Source of the DNA: Latilactobacillus graminis DSM 20719
GTDB lineage: Bacteria; Bacillota; Bacilli; Lactobacillales; Lactobacillaceae
Length of the DNA stretch: 64,000 bases
Direction: 5' to 3'
NCBI RefSeq assembly: GCF_001436415.1
Contig: NZ_AYZB01000006.1
Span: 56,735 to 120,734, forward strand
In this document: piece by piece, positions 40,330 to 48,404 of the stretch
Numbering within the stretch: the first letter of the stretch is position 1
How the letters are laid out: every line of letters begins with the position of its first letter
Translations under genes and position numbers: made by a program
Notes under the pieces: generated by a model
The model's input: the letters and a program-made list of their open reading frames with translations, nothing else
Told to the model about the DNA's origin: nothing
The model's database searches: none

Positions 40330-40635
40330 TTAAATTAATTGTTTTAATTCTGATAATTCATTTTGAATATGATCAGCCTCAGCTAAATCATGATTATCCA
40401 AGCTCTTAACAATCATCAAGTTTAAATGAGTGGCACACTCAACGAAGTGCTTGAAGGTTGATTGATTGGGCGTTTGTTGAGTCCCTTCTGAGTCACTATA
40501 GAGCTGTTGGGCTGTTAATAGTGCCTGTTGGGCCTCAATTAAACTGGTCGTAATAGTGCTTTGCTGTGAAGCATGCGTAGCAACTTCAAATAAGTCGAGC
40601 ATCATGCTTTGAGTTTGTTTAATTTGTTCACGCAT
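40330..40635 (-). CDS. Unknown helical protein inside the lar operon
   Basis: 101 residues from the ATG at 40633-40635, with GGAGG eight bases upstream. I do not recognise the family. It is predicted mostly helical, Gln/Ser/Thr-rich in the middle (SDSEGTQQTPNQST), with His residues (THLNLMIVKSLDNHDLAEADH), one Cys and no membrane segment. It sits 20 bases after larD and 24 bases before larE, so it is surely co-transcribed. The L. plantarum larABCDE operon as I know it has no gene here. A loose likeness in size and helicity to PTS IIA(Lac) was considered but is not convincing. Confidence 0.75.
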   Translation of the reverse strand: MREQIKQTQSMMLDLFEVATHASQQSTITTSLIEAQQALLTAQQLYSDSEGTQQTPNQSTFKHFVECATHLNLMIVKSLDNHDLAEADHIQNELSELKQLI

Positions 40636-40655
40636 CGTTTTTTCCTCCGATTGAA

Positions 40656-41369
40656 TTAAAGCCCAAAGAAGCTCCGCATAAAGAGGGCAGCACATAAGCC
40701 ACCTACAAATGGTGCAATTCCGGGAACGATAATCCCATATTGCCAATCTGAGTTGGCTTTATTTTTAATTGGTAAGATAGCATGGGCAATTCTAGGGCCC
40801 ATATCACGCGCTAAGTTCATCGCAAAGCCGGTTGGACCGCCCATTCCCATCCCAATCGCCCAAACAAGTAGACCAACTGCGATTGGAGCAATCCCAGGTG
40901 TCTTTACTTGAGTAATTGCTAAAATGGATGCAATAAAGACGAATGTTGCAAAAAATTCAACGAAAAAATTACGGGGTAAATTACGGATACCAGGTGCCGT
41001 TGAAAAGATGTTACGGATTGCAACGGGATCGACATTGCCTTCTGATGCTTTAAATTCATCGGCATACATGATATAGACGATGACTGCACCGACCACTCCG
41101 CCCAAAACTTCTGCGACTGAGTAAGGGATGAACATTGCCCATGAAATATTACCTAAGATACATTGTGCTAGCACCATAGCGGGATTAATTGAAACATCCC
41201 CGAAGATGAATAATGAGACTGTAATCCCAAAACCCCAGGTGGTAATCGCAAATAGGTGACCTGAACCACGATATTTAGAACCCTTTAAAACCTCGTCACT
41301 GTGAACTCCGACCCCAAAAACGATCATGAGCGCAGTTCCCATAAATTCTGCTAATAACTGATGAATCAT
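40656..41369 (-). CDS. larD: Lactic acid channel LarD (aquaglyceroporin family)
   Basis: Six-helix MIP-family channel that lets lactic acid cross the membrane, 237 residues from MIHQLLAEFMGTA (ATG 41367-41369, GGAGG upstream). The first pore motif is NPA (SINPAMVLAQ). The second is NLA (GFAMNLARDMGPR), as seen in LarD/GlpF relatives of lactobacilli. A gap of about 100 bases separates it from larC2 and contains a possible internal promoter. Confidence 0.92.
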   Translation of the reverse strand: MIHQLLAEFMGTALMIVFGVGVHSDEVLKGSKYRGSGHLFAITTWGFGITVSLFIFGDVSINPAMVLAQCILGNISWAMFIPYSVAEVLGGVVGAVIVYIMYADEFKASEGNVDPVAIRNIFSTAPGIRNLPRNFFVEFFATFVFIASILAITQVKTPGIAPIAVGLLVWAIGMGMGGPTGFAMNLARDMGPRIAHAILPIKNKANSDWQYGIIVPGIAPFVGGLCAALFMRSFFGL

Positions 41370-41409
41370 GAATAATTTCCTCCAAATAATAACTATTTTA
41401 ATATCTAAA

Positions 41410-41443
41410 TTTTTATAGCATAAACGTGCTCTTTTCAGACATG
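41410..41443 (-). promoter_or_regulatory. Putative internal larD promoter with TCTGAAAAGAG motif
   Basis: On the minus strand an extended -10 TGCTATAAA is preceded, at the -35 position, by TCTGAAAAGAG (41429-41439). The same 11-mer lies in the larA promoter region at 44888-44898. It may allow separate expression of larD and larE. Confidence 0.4.
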
Positions 41444-41469
41444 TTGCTGCGGTTAGCGATGGCACACGC

Positions 41470-41940
41470 TTATTTTAGTTGCTGATAAACAGCACGATAA
41501 ACTTGATTGAGCGCCACATCGAAGGTCTTAGCGGCGGCTAAACAATCGTCAAACTCTGGCGTACATTTTTCAATATCGTCATAGTTCACGACTTTGACCC
41601 GAATCTCACCGTAACCAGTCGTGACGGTCATAAAATGTCGTGACATGATGGTGCGCTCCATTGTCTGATAACGCACACCAACAGTTGATGTATGTTTCAA
41701 GATCAAATAGGTCATCGCTTGTTGGTCGGCTGGATGAATCATGACCGTCAACTTAGTGGCTGGCCGATTCTTCTTCATCTGAATTGGACTGAAAAAGGCA
41801 TCGAGCGCCCCATTGTCCATCAACAATTCTAAGACCGGTGCTAAACTTTCAGCTGACTGATCATCAATGTTCGCTTCCAACACTAAAATCTGATCAGCAC
41901 TGGCTTTAACAATCTGTTGGCTTAGTTTTTTTTTTCGCAC
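41470..41940 (-). CDS. larC2: LarC2, C-terminal part of the nickel insertase LarC
   Basis: C-terminal portion of LarC, the CTP-dependent enzyme that inserts nickel into the pincer cofactor. The open frame (about 156 codons) overlaps larC1 by 19 bases and starts only at a GTG without a ribosome site. It is in the -1 frame relative to larC1. The overlap contains ten A in a row ending AAC (41926-41935), so a fused LarC is expected by frameshifting, as known in L. plantarum. Conserved: VLEANIDDQSAESLAPVLE and FFSPIQMKKNRPATKL. Confidence 0.92.
   Translation of the reverse strand: MRKKKLSQQIVKASADQILVLEANIDDQSAESLAPVLELLMDNGALDAFFSPIQMKKNRPATKLTVMIHPADQQAMTYLILKHTSTVGVRYQTMERTIMSRHFMTVTTGYGEIRVKVVNYDDIEKCTPEFDDCLAAAKTFDVALNQVYRAVYQQLK
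41922..41940 (-). promoter_or_regulatory. larC programmed frameshift site
   Basis: In the larC1 frame the codons read GAA AAA AAA AAC TAA. The last seven bases before the stop form the heptamer A AAA AAC, the classical -1 slippery type (X XXY YYZ). A -1 shift leads into larC2. A ten-A run could also slip during transcription. Confidence 0.85.
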
Positions 41941-42752
41941 AACATCACGCGCAGTGCATTAAGTTGTGGTGTTTCTCGATTACCAAAACCATAGCCAACT
42001 TGCATAATCGTTTGATCGTTTGGGATTGGACAGAATTGGTCAACAATTGTCTTGACAATCCCCATCCCAGTTGGCGTAATCAATTCAGTATTCAAGTTGC
42101 GATTTTGTTTAATTGGAATACTGCTGCCCACTCGCATTTGCATAACGGCAGGGACCGGCACGGGCATCAGGCCATGGGCAACTTTGATAAACCCGCTCCC
42201 ATCTGTTAATTCCGATGAATACACTTGGTCGACTCCTAATAATTCAAGCGCCACAAATGCCCCAACAATATCAACGATTGAATCTAACGCCCCAACCTCA
42301 TGAAAATGAACATCACTTAATGGTAAGTTATGAACAACTGCTTCTGATTGCGCAATTTCTGTAAAAACTCGTTTGGCGTTCGTTTTAACATAATCGCTTA
42401 AATCACTGTGATCAATGATAGCTTCAACCTCTTTTAAATGCCGCACTTCATCACTATGACTGTGAGAATGCCCGTGGTCTGCTTCATGAATATGTGAATG
42501 TTCATGATGCTGTGCTGGTATTGCTTCAATAAAGCCTGCATCTTTATGCACAGCGTCTGGCAAATGCACGTCAAAATCGGTACCATAAATACTACTTTTG
42601 GCAATCCGTTCGGCATGTAGATGGTAGCCTGGGACATTCAGTTTAGCCAACTCTGTTTTAAATTGTTTGAAATCAATGCCCAAATCGAGCAATGCACCGA
42701 TAAACATATCTCCACTAATTCCTGAAAATGCATCTAAATAAAGCGTCCTCAT
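41922..42752 (-). CDS. larC1: LarC1, N-terminal part of the nickel insertase LarC
   Basis: 276-residue N-terminal portion of LarC (former DUF111). It begins [17 protein letters not shown] and has a His-rich stretch near residues 82-106 ([20 protein letters not shown]) likely to bind or store nickel. Core motifs such as [20 protein letters not shown] and [13 protein letters not shown] are present. The stop codon directly follows the slippery A-tract. Its ATG overlaps the larB stop by four bases (ATGA). Confidence 0.95.
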   Translation of the reverse strand: MRTLYLDAFSGISGDMFIGALLDLGIDFKQFKTELAKLNVPGYHLHAERIAKSSIYGTDFDVHLPDAVHKDAGFIEAIPAQHHEHSHIHEADHGHSHSHSDEVRHLKEVEAIIDHSDLSDYVKTNAKRVFTEIAQSEAVVHNLPLSDVHFHEVGALDSIVDIVGAFVALELLGVDQVYSSELTDGSGFIKVAHGLMPVPVPAVMQMRVGSSIPIKQNRNLNTELITPTGMGIVKTIVDQFCPIPNDQTIMQVGYGFGNRETPQLNALRVMLCEKKN

Positions 42753-43531
42753 TTGTCATCCTCCGTGTCACTTAAATGATTAATCATACTGGCTGAGTAA
42801 CCGGCACCAAAACCGTTGTCGACATTGACGACAGTGATCCCGGAAGCACAACTATTGAGCATCGTCATCAGCGCCGTCAAACCACCGAAATTAGTACCGT
42901 AACCGATACTCGTTGGAACTGCGATTAATGGCTTTTCAATCAGGCCACCAACAACACTGGCTAAGGCCCCTTCCATTCCAGCAACGACAATGACAACTTG
43001 AGCTTGCCGAATTTCTTCCAGATGAGCAAATAAGCGATGAATCCCAGCAACACCCACATCATAAATTCGCTTGACTTGATTACCATAAACTTCAGCGGTC
43101 ACGGCGGCTTCTTCGGCCACAGCCATATCAGACGTTCCAGCCGTCACTACCGCAATATAGTGTGCTGTAGTTGGTAGTGGTTTAACCGTTAATGCAACGC
43201 ATTGCGCCATTTCATGGTACACGGCCTCAGGTTCCGCCGCATGAATTAAAGCATATTTTTCCGGCGAGACTCGTGTACATAAAATATTTTCAGCATGTCG
43301 TTTTAAGGAACCAATAATCTCAATAATTTGTGTAGCAGTCTTACCAGCACCATAAATAACTTCTGGATAGCCATTCCGTTTTGACCGGCTTAAATCAACC
43401 TTAGCAAAGCCTAAATCATCGATATTTTGGGCGCGTGTCAGTTGTGTTTGAGCCGCTGACACACTTATCTTTTGATTGGCAACGGCTTCTAAAAGCTGTT
43501 GCAAGTCATTTGTTGTCTCCAAACTACTCAT
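42749..43531 (-). CDS. larB: Pyridinium-3,5-biscarboxylic acid mononucleotide synthase LarB
   Basis: Carboxylates and hydrolyses nicotinic acid adenine dinucleotide, the first step of nickel-pincer cofactor synthesis. It has 260 residues; the C-terminal PurE-like core contains [30 protein letters not shown] and [12 protein letters not shown]. Eleven bases separate it from larA. Confidence 0.96.
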   Translation of the reverse strand: MSSLETTNDLQQLLEAVANQKISVSAAQTQLTRAQNIDDLGFAKVDLSRSKRNGYPEVIYGAGKTATQIIEIIGSLKRHAENILCTRVSPEKYALIHAAEPEAVYHEMAQCVALTVKPLPTTAHYIAVVTAGTSDMAVAEEAAVTAEVYGNQVKRIYDVGVAGIHRLFAHLEEIRQAQVVIVVAGMEGALASVVGGLIEKPLIAVPTSIGYGTNFGGLTALMTMLNSCASGITVVNVDNGFGAGYSASMINHLSDTEDDK

Positions 43532-43542
43532 TCTTTCTATTG

Positions 43543-44817
43543 TTATTTCACAATAACCCCTAAACCATCCGGGATAACTGTGACTTTTGCGTCTGTCCCT
43601 TCAATTTCGTAGGCCCGTTCTAACGCAGCATCTAAACTGGTTGCCAATTCCATGTGCATCTTCTTAATCAATTGTGGATCAACCAAATCAGACACGAAAA
43701 TCACATGATGTTGGACCAAAATACGAGCTAAAATTTGTGACGTCCATTGATCCGGGACAGTTTCAAGTCGTGGTGTATTAATGGCTTGTTCCAAAAATTC
43801 TTTTGGATCCTTAACATCGGCAATATTGTGATAGAACCCATCACCACCGTGACCGTCACGAGCACCAGCGACCATGATAATCACACCGCCTTGTTTGTTA
43901 GTTGCTTCAGCAGCAGTCATCCCTTTAACGGCTTGATAAATATTTTGATCAAGTGGATAGCCCCCGTTCGTTGAAATCGCGATATCACAATCAATTTTGT
44001 CAACTTTTGATAGACTTTCTACAAAATCACAGCCTTTTTTATGCGCTGTCTCTAGATTTCCAGCAAAGGAACCAATAATATGTTTGTCTTCATCTAAGAC
44101 CACATTCAAAATAAATTTTAAGCCGGCTTTTTTAGCTGCATAAACCATATCCTTATGCACTGGATTATGCATTAAATTCCCAGTTCTTGAATAATGAGAG
44201 TTAATGAATTCGCCTGAGTGGTTGGCCATGATTGTTTTATATGAAGCCACCCCAGGGAGAACAGATTTCCGACCGCCTGAAAAGCCAGCAAAGAAATGCG
44301 ACTCAATAAAACCTTCTGAAATTAATAAATCTGCTTCAACTGCGACTTTATTGATGATACAGTCACCACCTGATGGCAATTGACCAATTTTCACAACTGA
44401 GCTGTCATCAGTTGAAACATGCATGACAATTTCTTCGTTGGCGACAATGTCTTCACCATATTTATTAACCAATTCTTCGTGCGTTGAAGGGCGATGAAAC
44501 CCGGTTGCGACCAAAATTCGGATCCGTGCATCAGGTGCGACAGACCGAATACGCCGTAACAAGATGGGGGTGATAATGTGTGAAGGGACTGGCCGGGTAT
44601 GGTCGGAACTGATAATCACAATATTCTTTTTCCCTTTAGCTAGCTCTTCTAACTTCGGGCTATCAATGGGATTGTCTAATGATTTTTCAACCGTTTCGAC
44701 CTCACTCATTGGATTTTGATATGTAGCAGCTTGTGAAACAAGCTTGCCAGCAAAATTAGCATCGGCAATGTTAGCCGTGATGCTTTTTTGATCGTAAGGT
44801 AATTTAATCGCTACCAA
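43543..44817 (-). CDS. larA: Nickel-dependent lactate racemase LarA
   Basis: Interconverts L- and D-lactate with the covalently bound nickel-pincer nucleotide, 424 residues. The Lys that anchors the cofactor is in [11 protein letters not shown]. Catalytic/nickel His residues are seen in [18 protein letters not shown] and [14 protein letters not shown]. The start is TTG at 44815-44817 with AAAGGAAG upstream. First gene of the lar operon; D-lactate made this way is used for cell-wall ends in related species. Confidence 0.96.
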   Translation of the reverse strand: MVAIKLPYDQKSITANIADANFAGKLVSQAATYQNPMSEVETVEKSLDNPIDSPKLEELAKGKKNIVIISSDHTRPVPSHIITPILLRRIRSVAPDARIRILVATGFHRPSTHEELVNKYGEDIVANEEIVMHVSTDDSSVVKIGQLPSGGDCIINKVAVEADLLISEGFIESHFFAGFSGGRKSVLPGVASYKTIMANHSGEFINSHYSRTGNLMHNPVHKDMVYAAKKAGLKFILNVVLDEDKHIIGSFAGNLETAHKKGCDFVESLSKVDKIDCDIAISTNGGYPLDQNIYQAVKGMTAAEATNKQGGVIIMVAGARDGHGGDGFYHNIADVKDPKEFLEQAINTPRLETVPDQWTSQILARILVQHHVIFVSDLVDPQLIKKMHMELATSLDAALERAYEIEGTDAKVTVIPDGLGVIVK

Positions 44818-45051
44818 ACTGTAAGACTTCCTTTCTCAATACTGATTGAACGCTTTTTTCAAGCTACGTTCATAGTTATACAGATTTTCTGAAAAGAGTG
44901 CGATGTACTATATTGACTACATTTTAATATCACTTTTGCATGCAACAAATGTTAACAATTTACTCACTGTTACGCGTATAATTAGGATAAAGTTATTTAA
45001 CAATTAGCAAAATTAATTAAACTGAATTTACAAAGGGTAGGCAGATACATT
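44818..45051. promoter_or_regulatory. larA-larR divergent control region
   Basis: It contains a good -10 for larR (TATAAT 44977-44982, with TTAACA 19 bases upstream). For larA two -10 candidates on the minus strand are TATAAC (44875-44880) and TATAGT (44908-44913). Two motifs recur elsewhere in the locus: TCTGAAAAGAG (44888-44898, also before larD) and ACAAATGTTAAC (44945-44956, inverted copy before larMN). LarR, a Crp/Fnr-type activator, is expected to bind here. Confidence 0.65.
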
Positions 45052-45717
45052 ATGGTTTTAACGGATATTGAATTTTTAATTAACTTTTTAGAAGAACGGC
45101 ACGTCCCAATCATCACTAAGAAGAAACATACATACCTGACATATCACGGTTTGGAAGAGCGTTACACTTACATTTTAAAAAAAGGAGTCATCAAAAATTC
45201 GATTATTTTACAAGATGGCCGTGAATTTAATCTTTCATACATCGCACAACCGGATGTCATTTCACTTTTACGGGATGAAATTTCAAAATATACTGATCAA
45301 CCGTTTAACGTCCGCATTGAAACTGATGAAGCAACCTTTTATCAGATTGATCGAGTGACCTTCTGGAACTATGTAAATGCAACTCCGGAACTCCAAAACT
45401 ATGTAAAAAACTATTATCGAAAAAAATTATCTGAGAATATTTATCGATTACAAAAAATGGTGATGAATGGTAAAAACGGTGGACTGTGCGCCTTTTTATA
45501 TAGTTTGATTGATCTTTTTGGCAAACAGCGCCGTAATGGTATCCTCATTGATTTTGTCATCACTAATGAAGATATTGCTGGCTTTTGTGGCATTAGCTCT
45601 CGTAGTAGTGTTAATCGCATGCTTAACCATCTCAAAAAAGACGGCGTCATCGAAATGACCGACCATAAATTTTTAATTAAAAACGTTAGTTACTTACTTG
45701 ATAATATCGCCAACTAA
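45052..45717 (+). CDS. larR: Lactate racemization regulator LarR (Crp/Fnr family)
   Basis: 221-residue regulator: N-terminal cyclic-nucleotide-binding-like beta-barrel (about 10-120), a long dimer helix, and a C-terminal winged helix-turn-helix (NEDIAGFCGISSRSSVNRML). There is no Cys cluster, so it is not an Fe-S Fnr. In L. plantarum LarR activates both lar transcription units in response to the L/D lactate balance; its divergent position here supports the same role. Confidence 0.92.
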   Translation: MVLTDIEFLINFLEERHVPIITKKKHTYLTYHGLEERYTYILKKGVIKNSIILQDGREFNLSYIAQPDVISLLRDEISKYTDQPFNVRIETDEATFYQIDRVTFWNYVNATPELQNYVKNYYRKKLSENIYRLQKMVMNGKNGGLCAFLYSLIDLFGKQRRNGILIDFVITNEDIAGFCGISSRSSVNRMLNHLKKDGVIEMTDHKFLIKNVSYLLDNIAN

Positions 45718-45723
45718 ATATTC

Positions 45724-45739
45724 GTTAACATTTGTCAAC
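45724..45739 (+). promoter_or_regulatory. Candidate Lar box upstream of larMN
   Basis: GTTAACATTTGTCAAC is a 16-base imperfect palindrome (GTTAAC-4-GTCAAC). Twelve bases (GTTAACATTTGT) recur in inverted orientation at 44945-44956 upstream of larR. It is a plausible LarR operator; the binding assignment is inference. Confidence 0.5.
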
Positions 45740-45815
45740 ACCATTGGTAATTGTAAACACCCATGAGATGACTAAGCTTAATAAGTGTAAACTATTCAGT
45801 GGAGGTTATTTATCG

Positions 45816-46823
45816 ATGCATATTCCTGATAATTATTTAAGTCCCCAGACATGTGCCGTGCTAGCAGCGGCCGCTGTTCCAGTCATTGGTTTGGCCCTCA
45901 AGAAAGTCAAATACCAAGTTGCCGAAAAAAAAGAAACGGTCCCGATGTTAGGGATTTCCGCTTCGCTTTCTTTTTTAATCATGATGTTTAATGTCCCCGT
46001 TCCTGGTGGGACCACCGCTCATGCCGTTGGCGCAACCCTATTAGCGATTCTCATTGGACCGTACGCCGCTAGTCTAGCCGTGACGATTGCACTCATCATG
46101 CAGGCCTTCTTATTCGGCGATGGTGGGATTCTCGCACTCGGTGCCAATATTTTCAACATGGCTATTATCATGCCGTTTGTCGGCTATGGTCTATATCGGC
46201 TATTCCAAAAAGCACACCATTCCAAAATTGGGGTCGTGATTGGCGCTTATCTCGGAATTAATGCCGCCGCATTGATGGCCGGTATCGAACTTGGCCTACA
46301 ACCGCTCGTTGCACATAACGCAGCTGGCCAACCTTTGTATGCCCCTTATCCGTTGCACATTGCGATTCCAGCCATGTTGTTCGCTCATTTATTAGTCGCT
46401 GGTTGGGTGGAAGCCGGCTTTACCCTTGCCGTTTATCAATTTATTTACCGTGTTGCCCCCAGTGAACTCTATGCCACACCAGTCCAACCGGTGGATCCAC
46501 AGACCCCACACCGTTTACAGCACGCCCTTTACCTATTCATCGGCGGCTTAATTATTCTGTCACCAATCGGCTTACTGTCCAGTGGGACCGCTTGGGGTGA
46601 ATGGAGCGCAAGCGGACTCGTTGCCCAACTAAAACATGACCACCTAGGGCACAGCCTGCCAAGTGGTATGGCCCATGGTTTAAACTTTAACGCTATCTTT
46701 AGTGACTACACCGTCGCTGGCATCCCATTATCACTTGGCTACATCTTATCAGCGGTAACAGCCGTCATTATTTTTTATCTTATCGGAAAACTGGTGATGA
46801 ATCATTATTCAACCCAATCCTAA
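45816..46823 (+). CDS. larMN: Nickel ECF-type transporter substrate-binding component LarMN (CbiMN-like)
   Basis: Membrane S-component for nickel uptake, 335 residues. The start is fixed by MHIPDNYL: the N-terminal Met-His of CbiM/NikM proteins binds the metal, and GGAGG lies ten bases upstream. Seven or more membrane segments are seen (VPVPGGTTAHAVGATLLAIL), and the C-terminal third with two membrane helices corresponds to CbiN/NikN, fused here. It supplies Ni2+ to LarC. Confidence 0.92.
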   Translation: MHIPDNYLSPQTCAVLAAAAVPVIGLALKKVKYQVAEKKETVPMLGISASLSFLIMMFNVPVPGGTTAHAVGATLLAILIGPYAASLAVTIALIMQAFLFGDGGILALGANIFNMAIIMPFVGYGLYRLFQKAHHSKIGVVIGAYLGINAAALMAGIELGLQPLVAHNAAGQPLYAPYPLHIAIPAMLFAHLLVAGWVEAGFTLAVYQFIYRVAPSELYATPVQPVDPQTPHRLQHALYLFIGGLIILSPIGLLSSGTAWGEWSASGLVAQLKHDHLGHSLPSGMAHGLNFNAIFSDYTVAGIPLSLGYILSAVTAVIIFYLIGKLVMNHYSTQS

Positions 46824-47616
46824 ATTACCAACCTGGCTTCAAACAACGGAAGCTACGCCCAAAACGGTCGCGCAGTTCGACCGTTTTTTAATTCAAAATT
46901 TGCGCTTTAGCGATCGCTTACTGCGCCGCTTTAACCAAACAAAACTCCAACCCTTAACCATCCATCAAACACCTGGTATTCAATTAATTAGTTTATTGGT
47001 GACACTCATTATTCTCGTGTTAACCCACAGTCTGCTTTTGATTTGGTTGATTGGTTTATTAACATTAACCCGCATTTGCCGCTTACCAAGTCAGCATTTA
47101 TGGCCGCTTTTTAAACGCGTTGGTGACATCAGTATCATTGCGATTTTATTAATTCTACCGAATTTTTGGTTAGGCCAAGTCACCACGACGCTTTTGTTTA
47201 TCGTACGAACTGAAATCATGTTATTGAATATTGCCTTTTTTCTCGAGACGATTACTTGGCCCGCTTTTATTGTTGCTTTACGCCAATTAAGACTCCCTAG
47301 TCTGCTGATTTTAACACTCGAAATTAGTCTGAAATATAGCCACTTACTTGCCCAATTTTTACAAGAATCACTCTGGGCAATTCGCTTACGTTCAACCGGC
47401 AAAAGCCACCAACGGCAAAATTTAATTGGTTCACTGATTGGTCGCCTCTACTTGAGTTCTCGCGATTACATTGCTGCACTATATGACGCGATGATTCTAC
47501 GGGGCTATACCGGCCAAATTAAGCGTCAGCCGCCATTGACTGTCAATCGCTACGATTGGCGGTTAATCGGTTGGGATTTAGCACTCTTTTGTCTATTCTG
47601 TTTCATTCGGAGGTAA
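46804..47616 (+). CDS. larQ: Nickel ECF transporter transmembrane component LarQ (CbiQ-like); start unclear
   Basis: Energy-coupling membrane subunit, about 270 residues if read from near 46804. The frame is open from 46801, directly after a TGA, and no ATG, GTG or TTG occurs until a TTG at 46900 that has no ribosome site. Codons 46804-46900 read as plausible LarQ sequence (IQPNPKLPTWLQTTEATPK). Candidate starts are ATC 46801 or ATT 46804/46807, weakly served by GGTG at 46793; a +1 shift from the end of larMN is an alternative. CbiQ motifs include LTLEISLKYSHLLAQFLQES and AIRLRSTGK. Five membrane segments are likely. Confidence 0.8.
   Translation: MIQPNPKLPTWLQTTEATPKTVAQFDRFLIQNLRFSDRLLRRFNQTKLQPLTIHQTPGIQLISLLVTLIILVLTHSLLLIWLIGLLTLTRICRLPSQHLWPLFKRVGDISIIAILLILPNFWLGQVTTTLLFIVRTEIMLLNIAFFLETITWPAFIVALRQLRLPSLLILTLEISLKYSHLLAQFLQESLWAIRLRSTGKSHQRQNLIGSLIGRLYLSSRDYIAALYDAMILRGYTGQIKRQPPLTVNRYDWRLIGWDLALFCLFCFIRR
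46861..46890 (+). terminator. Terminator-like hairpin within the start of larQ
   Basis: AAAACGGTCG, seven-base loop, CGACCGTTTT then TTA; ten-bp stem with six T. It lies in the larMN-larQ junction, inside the likely coding start of larQ. It may end larMN transcripts or act as an attenuator controlled by translation. Confidence 0.7.
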
Positions 47617-47620
47617 TTAG

Positions 47621-48346
47621 ATGTTGGTCTTACAACACATTCACTACGCCTATTCACAAAGCGACAGCCTTAGCGATATTTCCCTTACCATCAATGCTGG
47701 GGAGGCTGTTGCGTTTATGGGGCCCAATGGTTCAGGCAAATCAACTCTTTTTAAATTAATTAATGGCCTAATTCAGCCTAGCGCTGGCCAATACTATTTT
47801 AAAGACCAACTTGTCGATACCCGGTTCCTCAAAAAGCCGACACAGGCCACTGCCCTCCACCGCGCAATCGGTTTTGTGTTCCAAAATAGTGATGTTCAAT
47901 TATTTAACGAAACGGTCCGCGCCGAACTCGCTTTTGGCCCCGAACAGATGGGGCTTGCCCCAGATGTTATTCAACAGCGCGTTAACGATTGCTTAGCTCT
48001 ATTGCAAATTGAAAAACTTGCCGATCGCGTTCCTTATCAACTTTCAGGTGGCGAAAAAAAACTTGTCGCTTTGGGCAGCGTGCTAACGATGAATCCTGAA
48101 ATGATTGTGCTTGATGAACCGTTTAATGGCCTATCAGCAGCCTACCAAGCTCTCTTGATTCGTTTATTGCAACAACTGAATGCAGCCGGCAAAGGGATTT
48201 TAATTGCGAGTCACAACCTGGCTCAAGTCAAACAAGTCGCCAAACGTTTGGTAGTGTTTAATGAAAATCACCAAGTGACTCATGACTTACCACTTACAAA
48301 ACTCAAGCAAAAACCAGTATTGCAACAAACTTTAGCATTACTTTAA
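47621..48346 (+). CDS. larO: Nickel ECF transporter ATP-binding protein LarO
   Basis: 241-residue ATPase energising LarMNQ. Walker A MGPNGSGKSTL, signature LSGGEKKLVALG, Walker B MIVLDEPFNGL and the switch His in IASHNLAQ are all intact. GGAGG lies seven bases before the ATG. Last gene of larMN-larQ-larO. Confidence 0.94.
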   Translation: MLVLQHIHYAYSQSDSLSDISLTINAGEAVAFMGPNGSGKSTLFKLINGLIQPSAGQYYFKDQLVDTRFLKKPTQATALHRAIGFVFQNSDVQLFNETVRAELAFGPEQMGLAPDVIQQRVNDCLALLQIEKLADRVPYQLSGGEKKLVALGSVLTMNPEMIVLDEPFNGLSAAYQALLIRLLQQLNAAGKGILIASHNLAQVKQVAKRLVVFNENHQVTHDLPLTKLKQKPVLQQTLALL

Positions 48347-48396
48347 AAAGAGGCGGATGGCACAAAAACTATTTTTGTGCCATCCGCCTCTTTTAC
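48343..48396. terminator. Bidirectional terminator between larO and ldcA
   Basis: AAAAAGAGGCGGATGGCACAAA, a short loop and TTTGTGCCATCCGCCTCTTTT. The very long stem serves both convergent genes. Confidence 0.95.
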
Positions 48397-48404
48397 ATTT
48401 TATA

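Noticed and set aside
45441..45650. Open frame on the minus strand inside larR
   Set aside because: Shadow of the larR coding frame; no ribosome site.
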